A stretch of DNA of 16,501 nucleotides, from NCBI GenBank assembly GCA_035570595.1, contig DATMLF010000062.1:1-16501 (forward strand), given 5' to 3'. Below are positions 1-6,283 of this stretch, one piece after another (the stretch's first letter is position 1; each line of letters opens with the position of its first letter). The translations under genes were made by a program, and so were the position numbers. The notes under the pieces are model-generated. The model saw only the letters and a list, made by a program, of their open reading frames with translations, was not told the origin of the DNA and did not search any database. The DNA is from AP-15 sp035570595. Its GTDB lineage: Bacteria > Pseudomonadota > Alphaproteobacteria > ATCC43930 > CGMCC-115725.

Positions 1-704
1 GTCCAGTCCGTGCCCCACAAGCAGCGGTCGAACCCCCAGGCATCGAAGATGCGAGCCAGCGGGTCCCAGAGGTCCGGGAACGGAAACGGCTCCTTGGACA
101 GCGTGCAGGCACCGCTGACCTTGAGCACCGCATTCTTGCGCTTGGCGAGGTCCAGCACCTTCGGCAGGTCGGCCCAAGGCTGGGGCGGGGCGGGCGGCGT
201 GAGAGGCTGCAGGATCGCGAGGTGATCGATGATGAACCGCGTATCGGGATGGCGGTCGATCAGCGCCGCGCCCGCGTCGACATTTCCCCAGCACAGCATG
301 TTGACCGGGAAATCGTGTTTCACCGCCGCGCGCGCGATCCGGTCGAGGCCCGGATCGCTCGGGTCGCGCTTTGCCTCCGGCGTCATCATGATGCGGATGC
401 CGACCGTGCCCGGCGTATTCTTCCAGTCGGCGATGACATCGGCCACCGCCGGGTCGTCCGGGTTGACCGGCTTGACGATGGCGAACCGGCCGGGATGGGC
501 CCGCTGCACCTCCACCGCATAGCTCGCGTCGTACTGGTACATCGAAAAGGCGGAGATGAAGATCGCGCCGTCGACGCCGACCTTGTCCATCGCCGCCACC
601 ATCTCGTCGCCGGTGACGTGGTCGGGCCAGTTCGGCACGCTGTGCCAGGGTCGCTTCGGCGTGTTCGCCTCGTACACGTGGACCTGGGAATCGATGATCG
701 TCAT
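1..704 (-). CDS. Amidohydrolase-2 family TIM-barrel metal hydrolase (C-terminus outside window)
   Basis: This gene is open at the left edge, so only its first 234 residues are visible. The N-terminus reads MTIIDSQVHVY, the first-strand D-x-x-x-H variant of the amidohydrolase-2 family (D5, H9). Further on come IIDHLA (H161 is a probable metal ligand) and a late WGTDW (D233, the usual last-strand metal aspartate). Members are cytoplasmic, usually Zn-dependent hydrolases, lactonases or decarboxylases, including 2-pyrone-4,6-dicarboxylate lactonase and ACMSD-like enzymes. The start at 704 was chosen because GGAG lies 7-8 bases upstream and the protein begins directly with the first barrel strand. 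A 15-base palindrome lies 38 bases upstream. The gene is transcribed away from the restriction remnant. Fold assignment is firm, but substrate is not known; aromatic or lactone catabolism is an inference from the family. Confidence 0.88.
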   Translation of the reverse strand, partial: MTIIDSQVHVYEANTPKRPWHSVPNWPDHVTGDEMVAAMDKVGVDGAIFISAFSMYQYDASYAVEVQRAHPGRFAIVKPVNPDDPAVADVIADWKNTPGTVGIRIMMTPEAKRDPSDPGLDRIARAAVKHDFPVNMLCWGNVDAGAALIDRHPDTRFIIDHLAILQPLTPPAPPQPWADLPKVLDLAKRKNAVLKVSGACTLSKEPFPFPDLWDPLARIFDAWGFDRCLWGTDW

Positions 705-741
705 CGGGAAAGCTCCTCTGTGCGAGACGAGTTTGGCTGTC

Positions 742-756
742 ACACGAGGCTCGTGT
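742..756. promoter_or_regulatory. Operator-like palindrome upstream of the amidohydrolase gene
   Basis: ACACGAG-G-CTCGTGT is a perfect inverted repeat with seven-base arms around one central base. It lies 38 bases upstream of the minus-strand start at 704. Further ACGAG (727-731) and CTCGTG (772-777) half-site-like words flank it. The position fits a transcription-factor operator for the amidohydrolase gene. No regulator gene is visible in the window, so the assignment is inferred from symmetry and position only. Confidence 0.35.
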
Positions 757-920
757 CCAGGGGGCCCGGACCTCGTGCGTTGCTGACGCCGGCGGGCGAC
801 GACGGCGCAGGCGTCGCCCCAAGGCGGTTGCCGCGAGCGGCCGTCGCGCATACAATCGCCGCGCGAAAAAGCGAAAGACACACGGGATAGTCGGGTGCGT
901 CGAAAATTTGGGGCGGGGGG

Positions 921-1157
921 ATGGCGAGCACCTTCTACGAACAGCCTGTCCTCAACTCGCTTTATGCCAAGCCGCGCTCCTAACACCCGCTCGACGAGCC
1001 GCTCGGGGTGGCGCCGGTCGCAGGCCGCCGGCCGTCGCAGTTCATCGTTCCCGTTCCGGCGGCGCGGCGCAGGCTAGCCGCGGCGCAAGACGGCGTGATC
1101 GCGGTCAAGATCATCAACCGCTTCGGCGACGAAGTCATGAAGGTCTACCGGGTGTAA
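921..1157 (+). pseudogene. Remnant of a type III-like restriction-modification gene (two ends fused, internal stop)
   Basis: One frame from ATG 921 to TAA 1155-1157 spans 79 codons with a single in-frame TAA at 981-983 (codon 21). Before the stop it reads FYEQPVLNSLYAKP; after it come HPLDEPLG and GRRPSQFIVPVPAARR. These resemble the opening of large DEAD/DEAH-helicase type III-like restriction endonucleases (BPTD_3080-like), which start with a ...P-I-L-N-S-P-Y... motif, then H-P-L-D-E and R-R-P-S-x-F-I-x-P-V-P. The final 22 residues (DGVIAVKIINRFGDEVMKVY plus RV) look like the C-terminal tail of a restriction/modification protein, perhaps the partner methyltransferase. The roughly thousand-residue helicase core is absent, so this looks like a deletion scar rather than a gene. 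The similarity is recalled from memory and was not searched. A short expressed peptide from an internal start cannot be excluded. Confidence 0.5.
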
Positions 1158-1226
1158 GGGAGATGTGGCGGCAGGCCGAGGTCGAAGCCGGCTCCGGTCC
1201 AACCAGAGAACCCGATGGAGAGAGAA

Positions 1227-1997
1227 ATGGCTTACGAGCACATATTGGTCGAGCGTGAGGACGGCGTCGGCATCGTCACGCTGAACCGCCCCGACACGCT
1301 GAACGCAATGAACCGCCGGCTCTCGGGCGAGCTGCGCGAGGCGGTCGCGGAGTTCGACGGCGATGACGGGATCGGCTGCATCGTTCTTACCGGCGCCGGC
1401 GAGCGCGCCTTTTCGGCGGGCGGCGACATCCACGAGCAGCGCGAGGACGACCGCCGTTTCACCCAAGACGAACTCGACGCGCGCCGCGGCCGCGCCAGCT
1501 ACGAGATCGCCGCCACCGCCAAGCCGACGATCGGCATGTTGAACGGCCTCGCCTATGGCGGTGCGGCGGTGCTCGCCTCCTCGCTCGACCTGCGCGTCGG
1601 CTGCGAGGACACCCGGTTCCGCTTTCTGGCGGCGGCCTACGGCCGGATCAACAGCACCTGGACCTTGCCAAACCAGGTCGGCTGGCCGGTCGCCAAGGAA
1701 TTGCTGTTCACCGCCCGCGTCGTCGAGGCCGAGGAGGCCTACCGCATCGGGCTTTTGAACCACCTCGTGCCGCGCGCCCGGCTGCGCGAGAAGACGATGG
1801 AGCTGGCACATATGATCGCCGGCAACAACCGCGCGGCGGTCGTCGGCATCAAGGCGCTGCTGCTAAAGCAGATGGCCCAGACTGTCGAGCAGCAATGGGA
1901 GGAGGAACGCCACTTCACGACCCACGTCGTGCGCGGCGCGCGCGCCGAGGAGGCGTTCCCCGAATTCATCGCCCGCCACGGCCGCCCGCTCGGGTAG
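1227..1997 (+). CDS. Crotonase-fold enoyl-CoA hydratase/isomerase family protein
   Basis: The product is a 256-residue crotonase-superfamily protein of normal length. The first oxyanion-hole segment is FSAGGDI (residues 62-68) and the second is YGGAAV (110-115), which together polarise an acyl-CoA thioester in the family. The two glutamates of classical enoyl-CoA hydratase are missing: the position in GGGCE is V115, and the Q-P-E-I position is about A135 within FRFLAAAYGRI. A plain hydratase activity is therefore doubtful; an isomerase, thioesterase, decarboxylase or other crotonase reaction is possible. The start at 1227 is preferred over the ATG at 1215 because GGAGAGA lies just upstream of it at good spacing and MAYEHI matches family starts. 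The gene stands alone, downstream of the restriction remnant and convergent with the radical SAM gene. Confidence 0.9.
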   Translation: MAYEHILVEREDGVGIVTLNRPDTLNAMNRRLSGELREAVAEFDGDDGIGCIVLTGAGERAFSAGGDIHEQREDDRRFTQDELDARRGRASYEIAATAKPTIGMLNGLAYGGAAVLASSLDLRVGCEDTRFRFLAAAYGRINSTWTLPNQVGWPVAKELLFTARVVEAEEAYRIGLLNHLVPRARLREKTMELAHMIAGNNRAAVVGIKALLLKQMAQTVEQQWEEERHFTTHVVRGARAEEAFPEFIARHGRPLG

Positions 1998-2207
1998 CCG
2001 CGTATTCCGACCAGCGGCCTCGGGGTTATTACGAGGAGCGCGGCGACGAAGCAATCCCGACCAAAAGACGCTCAGGCGCCCGGGACTGTCCTCGGGTCGG
2101 CCATCGCCGGACCCGTGGGCTCGCAATAACCGCCCTCCGGGTGGTGCTATCCGACCGAAAACCGATGCAGCGGTGCGGAGCGGATCGTGCTTTTCAAGGC
2201 CGTTCGC

Positions 2208-3833
2208 TCACGCTGCCGCGGCCAGGGCGCGTAGCAAGATGTGCTGGTGACGCGTGACAAAAGCGTTTCTCTCCGCGGTAACAGTTTCCCGCGTCTCTTC
2301 GCACCCGGCCCTAAGTTCGTTGACGTTCAATACCGCACCGCGGGCAGTGAGACAGAAATCGGCCACCGCCTCGACCATCTTGAACAGCTGCTCATTGCTT
2401 CGCGCTGTGTGGCGACGCAGCGACGCTTCATAGGCGTCAATGCCGGGGACACGCGGGAAGAGGCGGCGGATCACCGCCACCTCGGTATGGGCCCACTCGA
2501 GCGTCATCGTCAGGGCACGGGGTCCATGAATCCACCCGGTGACATCGACGATCCGCGCCAACCTGAGATAAAAGGCGTCGAGCCGGGCGTCGAGAAAATC
2601 GTAGTCAGGCGCGCAAACGTCCCCCTTGAGCCGCCCGCTTGCTTCGAGCGACGTCTTGATCGGGGTTCCATCATAGGGCAGCATCTTGCAAAATGTCGCG
2701 GGGGCGCACCCATCGCCGACGATTTCGCGCAAGAATTCGATGTTTTCACGGACAGAGGAGAAGCTACTCGACGGATCGAGCAACATGAAGCCGAACTCGA
2801 AGCGTAACCCGATCTCTTTGAGCGTTCGTACCGCCTTCAGGTTTTGCTCGACGGTTATTTGCTTGTGAAGCGTAATCAGCCCTTCTTCGGTTCCCGATTC
2901 CAGGCCCATATACACCGTGTAGAGACCCGCGTCGCGCATGCGCGACAACAGTTCGGGCTCGACCGCATCGGCGCGGCAATTGACCTTCCACAAAATCTTC
3001 CGCGACAAACCGCTAGCGTGCAATTCGTCTACCAGGTGGCCCGCCCAGGCACGCCATTTGGGGCCGAACAGCGGGAAGTCGTCATCCTGAAAGAGAAAGA
3101 TATTGATGCCGCGCGCTTCATAGAGCAATTGCATTTCCCGCACCACCTCGGCGGGCTGACGGGTTCGCACCACTTTGCCGGGCGCGGTGCGATAAAATGT
3201 ATGGATCGAGCAGAACGAGCAGGTTCGCGCGCACCCTCGGCTGGCAAGGATCGGCATGGCCTTGCGGCCGAGGATGACGATCGGCTCGAAATCCCGATCG
3301 GGGAATGGCAGGGCGTCGAGATCGGCGGCAAGCGGCCGCGGCGGGTTGGCGATAAATGTGTTGCGTTCGCGATAGGCGAGACCCTGGATTCGCCGCCACT
3401 CCGAGTTGGTGTGAAGCGCCTCGACCAGTTCCACGAGGGTGGCCTCGCCCTCAAAGCATACGACGCTGTCGAGTTGAGGCACTGTCCTTAGCGTCTGCTC
3501 GAAATTGAGGGTCGGATAGTGGCCGCCCATCGTAAAGTGGCAGCTGACGCCATGGCGACGTAAGTTGGCCATCAACGCGCCGTATCGACGAATGTAATAC
3601 TGGAAGATCAGCGAGAAGCCGACGAGGACGGGATCGGCCGCGACGATCGTCGAGCGAATTTGTTCCGGGTCAGCTTCGATGTCGATCAGCTGAACGCAAT
3701 AACCCGCCCGCCTCAACACGGCGGAGAGATAGCCGAGCCCCAAATTCCCCATTTTTTGGAAGCCGACCAGAACGACGTTTTGTTTGGCGCGGACGAGCTC
3801 TGTCGCAGCGCCAGGATCGAATTCGGGGCTCAT
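2208..3833 (-). CDS. B12-binding domain radical SAM protein (BchE-like architecture)
   Basis: This is a 541-residue protein. Residues about 18-140 look like a cobalamin-binding Rossmann domain (VVLVGF, then VGFSLIF, then FTMGGHYPT at 100-108). The classical D-x-H-x-x-G cobalamin histidine motif is absent, as in many BchE-type members. The radical SAM core follows, with C201-x3-C205-x2-C208 (RGCARTCSFC) for the 4Fe-4S cluster and FLFQDDDFPLF (about 246-256) on the next strand. A tail of about 140 residues after position 400 is largely helical and unassigned. Family members methylate unactivated carbon or phosphorus, or rearrange rings, in natural-product, RiPP, lipid and pigment pathways. The start at 3833 has GGAG eight bases upstream. 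The gene lies 66 bases downstream of a 63-residue small-protein gene with a near-identical translation start. Its G+C content is visibly lower than its neighbours, suggesting acquisition. The substrate is unknown. Confidence 0.9.
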   Translation of the reverse strand: MSPEFDPGAATELVRAKQNVVLVGFQKMGNLGLGYLSAVLRRAGYCVQLIDIEADPEQIRSTIVAADPVLVGFSLIFQYYIRRYGALMANLRRHGVSCHFTMGGHYPTLNFEQTLRTVPQLDSVVCFEGEATLVELVEALHTNSEWRRIQGLAYRERNTFIANPPRPLAADLDALPFPDRDFEPIVILGRKAMPILASRGCARTCSFCSIHTFYRTAPGKVVRTRQPAEVVREMQLLYEARGINIFLFQDDDFPLFGPKWRAWAGHLVDELHASGLSRKILWKVNCRADAVEPELLSRMRDAGLYTVYMGLESGTEEGLITLHKQITVEQNLKAVRTLKEIGLRFEFGFMLLDPSSSFSSVRENIEFLREIVGDGCAPATFCKMLPYDGTPIKTSLEASGRLKGDVCAPDYDFLDARLDAFYLRLARIVDVTGWIHGPRALTMTLEWAHTEVAVIRRLFPRVPGIDAYEASLRRHTARSNEQLFKMVEAVADFCLTARGAVLNVNELRAGCEETRETVTAERNAFVTRHQHILLRALAAAA

Positions 3834-3859
3834 TTCGCTCGCTCCGAAACTGTCACGAT

Positions 3860-3875
3860 GACTGGCGCCCCAGTC
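3860..3875. promoter_or_regulatory. Stem-loop between the small-protein gene and the radical SAM gene
   Basis: GACTGG-CGCC-CCAGTC is a six-base perfect stem with a four-base loop. It sits in the 66-base spacer, 27 bases upstream of the radical SAM start. It has no T-run, so it is not an obvious terminator. In the minus-strand transcript it could separate expression or stability of the small-protein part from the enzyme part, as is common in peptide/enzyme operons; this role is inferred. Confidence 0.35.
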
Positions 3876-3899
3876 TAAGGGCGTCGCGCGGCCCGGGGT

Positions 3900-4091
3900 T
3901 TAAGGTGTGAGGAGCTGCTTGAGGTTCGCGACCGCGTTCAGTTGCGCGGTGAGGGTCTCGCGAATGAGGTCGAGCTGTATGTTGATTACCGCTGTGGCCT
4001 GAGCCTTGTCGTTTTCGTCAAGAATGCGCCAGATGGCCGGATCCCAGATCCAGTGCGGATTGAAGACTAATGACGTGTCGATGTCGGCCAT
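3900..4091 (-). CDS. 63-residue small protein upstream of the radical SAM gene, family not recognised
   Basis: The frame from ATG 4091 gives 63 residues and ends in TAA. I do not recognise the family. The N-terminal third is aromatic and rich in tryptophan (NPHWIWDPAIWRIL, residues 11-24). It is followed by an acidic/polar turn (DENDKAQ) and then one long amphipathic helix-like stretch (about 33-61, hydrophobic residues spaced three to four apart) ending in TP. There is no cysteine, no signal peptide and no membrane segment. GGGAG six bases upstream decides this start over an in-frame GTG at 4139. The context gAGCGAAATG is shared with the radical SAM start downstream, and both genes are probably on one transcript. 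It could be a substrate peptide, a recognition or chaperone partner of the enzyme, or an unrelated small protein. Codon pattern supports coding, but only moderately at this length. Confidence 0.65.
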   Translation of the reverse strand: MADIDTSLVFNPHWIWDPAIWRILDENDKAQATAVINIQLDLIRETLTAQLNAVANLKQLLTP

Positions 4092-4160
4092 TTCGCTCTC
4101 CCTACATTTGATTTCGGCCAACCAGAGCGGGGGCCTCACGGGCTTCTCGCGCGTCGAAAG

Positions 4161-4172
4161 AATTAATTAATT
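4161..4172. promoter_or_regulatory. AT-only palindrome in the leader of the small-protein/radical SAM unit
   Basis: AATTAATTAATT is a 12-base perfect palindrome made only of A and T, in a region otherwise rich in G and C. It lies 70 bases upstream of the small-protein start and downstream of the proposed promoter. It may be a protein-binding or DNA-bending site, or simply part of the lower-GC acquired segment. Confidence 0.25.
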
Positions 4173-4215
4173 GACGCCCCCGATCGTCACCACGCGGCGC
4201 TGAGGCAACAGGGTT

Positions 4216-4244
4216 AATATGCGACATAGTTACGCGCTTAGCAA
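4216..4244 (-). promoter_or_regulatory. Possible sigma-70 type promoter for the small-protein/radical SAM unit
   Basis: On the minus strand TTGCTA (4244-4239) and CATATT (4221-4216) are separated by 17 bases; each matches four of six consensus positions. The pair lies in an AT-richer patch about 125 bases upstream of the 63-residue gene, the only large leader in this stretch. No transcription data support it. Confidence 0.3.
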
Positions 4245-4305
4245 GAATCTCGACGAAGCTGCTATTGCCGCCGCGACACACCGGCGGAATTGAGCACCGG
4301 CGCCG

Positions 4306-4674
4306 TCAGCCGTGACCGCGTGATGGCAGCGGCCAGGCGAAGCTCAGCTCGTGGCCGTCGGGGTCGGTGATGTGGAAAAAGCGCTCGCCCCAGGCCGCGT
4401 CGCGGGGTGCGGTGTCCGGTGCATGGCCGGCGGCGAGGAGGCGGGCATGCAGCGCGTCGACATTGGAATCGTAGAAGATCACCCTGCCCCACCACGACCA
4501 GCACCGCTCGGGCGGCTCCGCGATCAGGTTCAGGTAGCCCGCGCCGGCGCGAAAGCTCGTAAACGACGCCGCCTCGCCGCCATACAGCATCTCGAGCCCG
4601 ACCGCGCGGTAGAACCGCACCGCGCGGCCCATGTCGTGCGTCGCCAGCGTGACCGCGCTGATCGCGGCAATCAT
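4306..4674 (-). CDS. VOC superfamily protein (glyoxalase/bleomycin-resistance fold)
   Basis: This is a 122-residue single-module VOC protein. It begins ISAVTLATHDMGRAVRFYRA, the first beta-alpha unit, with H13 in the usual first metal position, and ends with ITDPDGHELSFAWP, with E109 in the usual last metal position. Members are metal-dependent lyases, isomerases, extradiol dioxygenases or resistance proteins, so the reaction cannot be named. The start at 4674 was chosen because upstream in-frame codons give an arginine/proline-rich shadow peptide. The gene lies 31 bases after the stop of the Rieske oxygenase gene in the same direction, so the two are probably cotranscribed. It may process the oxygenase product or be an accessory protein; this is inferred. 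Confidence 0.85.
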   Translation of the reverse strand: MIAAISAVTLATHDMGRAVRFYRAVGLEMLYGGEAASFTSFRAGAGYLNLIAEPPERCWSWWGRVIFYDSNVDALHARLLAAGHAPDTAPRDAAWGERFFHITDPDGHELSFAWPLPSRGHG

Positions 4675-4705
4675 CGCCGGCGGGGCCGCGGCGCCGCGCT
4701 GCCGG

Positions 4706-5977
4706 TCACGCCTCCGCCGAGCCGGCCTCGATCGCCCCGGCGACGACCTTGCGGGCGACCTCGCGCAGCAATTCTTTGTCGGCCTCGGGGTCGGCGGCGG
4801 GCGGGATGTCGGCGACGACGCGGTCGTGGCTGTAGGTCGGGACGGCACCGCCATTGTGCAGGATGGGGTAGCCCAAATCCTCGCCGCTGTTGACCGTGCG
4901 GATGCCGCGGCGGATCAGGTTGCGCATCATGATGATGCCGCGGTCGGTCGCGGCGAGGTGCTCGAGCCCGTGGCGTGACGTGCCGCCGTGGATGCTGACC
5001 TGGGCGTCGTAGTCGCCGGGAACCCGCTGGCGCTCCTCGTAGGGGCGGCTCGCATCCTGGCCAAAGCCCGCGCCCTGGCGGAATTCCTTGCCCTCGGGGG
5101 CGCGGTAATAGCCGATCTGCATCGTGTGGGTGTCGTCGAGCGGCACCGCCCAGGTCGTCGCCATCGGCCGGTTGACCGAGTTGCGCAAGGCCATCGGGTC
5201 GGCATTGGGCGGGAACTGGTGGATGTTGGGCAGGATGAAATCGGCGACCCGCACCCACACCCGGTCGGCCTGGCGCCGCGTGTCGATGTAGACCATGCCG
5301 ACCGGGGTCTCCATCCAGTCCCACTCGCCGAGCGTCGCCAGATCTTCGGTAAACCCCTCGCTACCCGGCAAGGTGTGCAGAAAGGCGAGGTGCGCCGGGT
5401 CCATGCTGTTTTCTTTGACCTGGAGCCAGTTGCATTCCCAGACGGTCGGCGCGCGGGCGACCTGGCGGTAGCCCGGCAGGTCCCAGGTGTCGAGGACGGG
5501 AAAGTCGGGCTGTTTGTCGGCCGGCCCCATATAGGCGAAGACCAGGCCCTGATGCTCGCGCACCGGGTAGGCACCGTGGAACAGCCGGTCCTTCAAGGTG
5601 CTGTCGGCAGGCTCGCCGGGGGTTTCGAGGATCGTGCCGTCGACGCCGAACAGCCAGCCATGATAGCAGCAGCGGATCCCATGCTCGCCGACGAGGCCGA
5701 ACTCGAGCGAGGTGCCGCGGTGCGGGCAGTGCAGCTCCAAGAGGCCGATCGCGCCGCTCTTGTCGCGAAATGCGACGAGGTCCTCGCCGAGGATGCGCAG
5801 GCGCCGCGGCACCTGCCCGAGCTCGGCCGTTTGGACGACGGGCTGCCAGAAGCGGCGCAAATATTCGCCGCACGGCGTCCCCGGGCCCACTCGGGTCAGC
5901 TCCCCGTCCTCGGGCGGGCGCTCGCGATGGTGATAGGCGCTGTAGGCGCGGTTCAGAAAGGGTGCGCGTTCCGACAT
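4706..5977 (-). CDS. Rieske 2Fe-2S aromatic ring-hydroxylating oxygenase, alpha subunit
   Basis: The 423-residue product has the phthalate-dioxygenase/LigXa-like layout. The Rieske motif C84-x-H86-x16-C103-x2-H106 (CPHRGTS ... CCYHGW) is near the N-terminus, after TRVGPGTPCGEYLRRFWQP. The mononuclear iron site is in NSMDPAHLAFLH (N190, D193, H196, H201). The family hydroxylates or O-demethylates aromatic or cyclic carboxylates in the cytoplasm, using electrons from a separate ferredoxin/reductase that is not in this window. The start at 5977 has GGAGA six bases upstream. A VOC gene follows after 31 bases. The substrate cannot be read from the sequence; assignment to an oxygenase is firm, dioxygenase versus monooxygenase is not. 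Confidence 0.93.
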   Translation of the reverse strand: MSERAPFLNRAYSAYHHRERPPEDGELTRVGPGTPCGEYLRRFWQPVVQTAELGQVPRRLRILGEDLVAFRDKSGAIGLLELHCPHRGTSLEFGLVGEHGIRCCYHGWLFGVDGTILETPGEPADSTLKDRLFHGAYPVREHQGLVFAYMGPADKQPDFPVLDTWDLPGYRQVARAPTVWECNWLQVKENSMDPAHLAFLHTLPGSEGFTEDLATLGEWDWMETPVGMVYIDTRRQADRVWVRVADFILPNIHQFPPNADPMALRNSVNRPMATTWAVPLDDTHTMQIGYYRAPEGKEFRQGAGFGQDASRPYEERQRVPGDYDAQVSIHGGTSRHGLEHLAATDRGIIMMRNLIRRGIRTVNSGEDLGYPILHNGGAVPTYSHDRVVADIPPAADPEADKELLREVARKVVAGAIEAGSAEA

Positions 5978-6283
5978 GGCGGGTCTCCGGGGCCGACGAT
6001 CCTAATCTTGAACTCCGCAAGTTCGCCGGGTCAAGGCTGGCTCCGGTCGGGGGCGGTTGCAGCCGAGGCAAAACCCGCCTGAGCTGGTCTGCTGCAAACC
6101 CCCGCGCCTCGCGCTGACGGCAAACTTTACTTAATGATTTGGCGAGCAGGTTGATGCGGGATGGGGCGGGGATGCGAACGGGTCGACCGGTCGCCAGGGT
6201 CGAACCGTCGGGTGAGGCCGCCGGTCTCCTCGAAGGCTATACGCGGTGCCGCAAGACGGAACAGGCTTTGGCGTTGCGATCGG
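5978..6283. other. 306-base intergenic region between the oxygenase unit and purB
   Basis: No convincing gene is seen here on either strand; short frames have arginine-rich shadow composition. The region must hold the end of the purB operon transcript and the promoter of the oxygenase/VOC pair. An AT-rich patch lies at about 6121-6140. No clear hairpin followed by a T-run was found. Confidence 0.5.
6005..6034 (-). promoter_or_regulatory. Weak promoter candidate for the oxygenase/VOC pair
   Basis: On the minus strand TTGACC (6034-6029), a five-of-six match to the -35 element, is followed after 18 bases by CAAGAT (6010-6005), a three-of-six match to the -10 element. It lies 28 bases upstream of the oxygenase start. 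The -10 match is poor and this is offered only as a place to test. Confidence 0.22.

Noticed and set aside
222..890. Plus-strand open frame of 222 codons
   Set aside because: It is opposite the amidohydrolase gene and is rich in Arg, Asp and His, as mirror frames of GC-rich genes are.
1074..1811. Minus-strand open frame of 245 codons
   Set aside because: It is antisense to the crotonase gene, which has family motifs throughout; no domain is visible in the antisense product.
1998..2207. Possible bidirectional terminator between the convergent crotonase and radical SAM genes
   Set aside because: Only a short bulged stem near 2080-2097 (cccggga pairing with tcctcggg) was found and it has no T-run on either strand; not strong enough to annotate.
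4092..4139. Longer 79-residue form of the small protein starting at GTG 4139
   Set aside because: The ATG at 4091 has a good ribosome-binding site and the same start context as the radical SAM gene; the extra 16 residues have no such support.
4988..6082. Long plus-strand open frame of 364 codons
   Set aside because: It lies opposite the Rieske oxygenase gene, whose motifs are unmistakable; long antisense frames are expected at this G+C content and its translation shows no domain.
6181..6215. tRNA T-arm-like word GGTTCGACCC on the minus strand
   Set aside because: No acceptor stem, anticodon arm or D arm can be folded around it.
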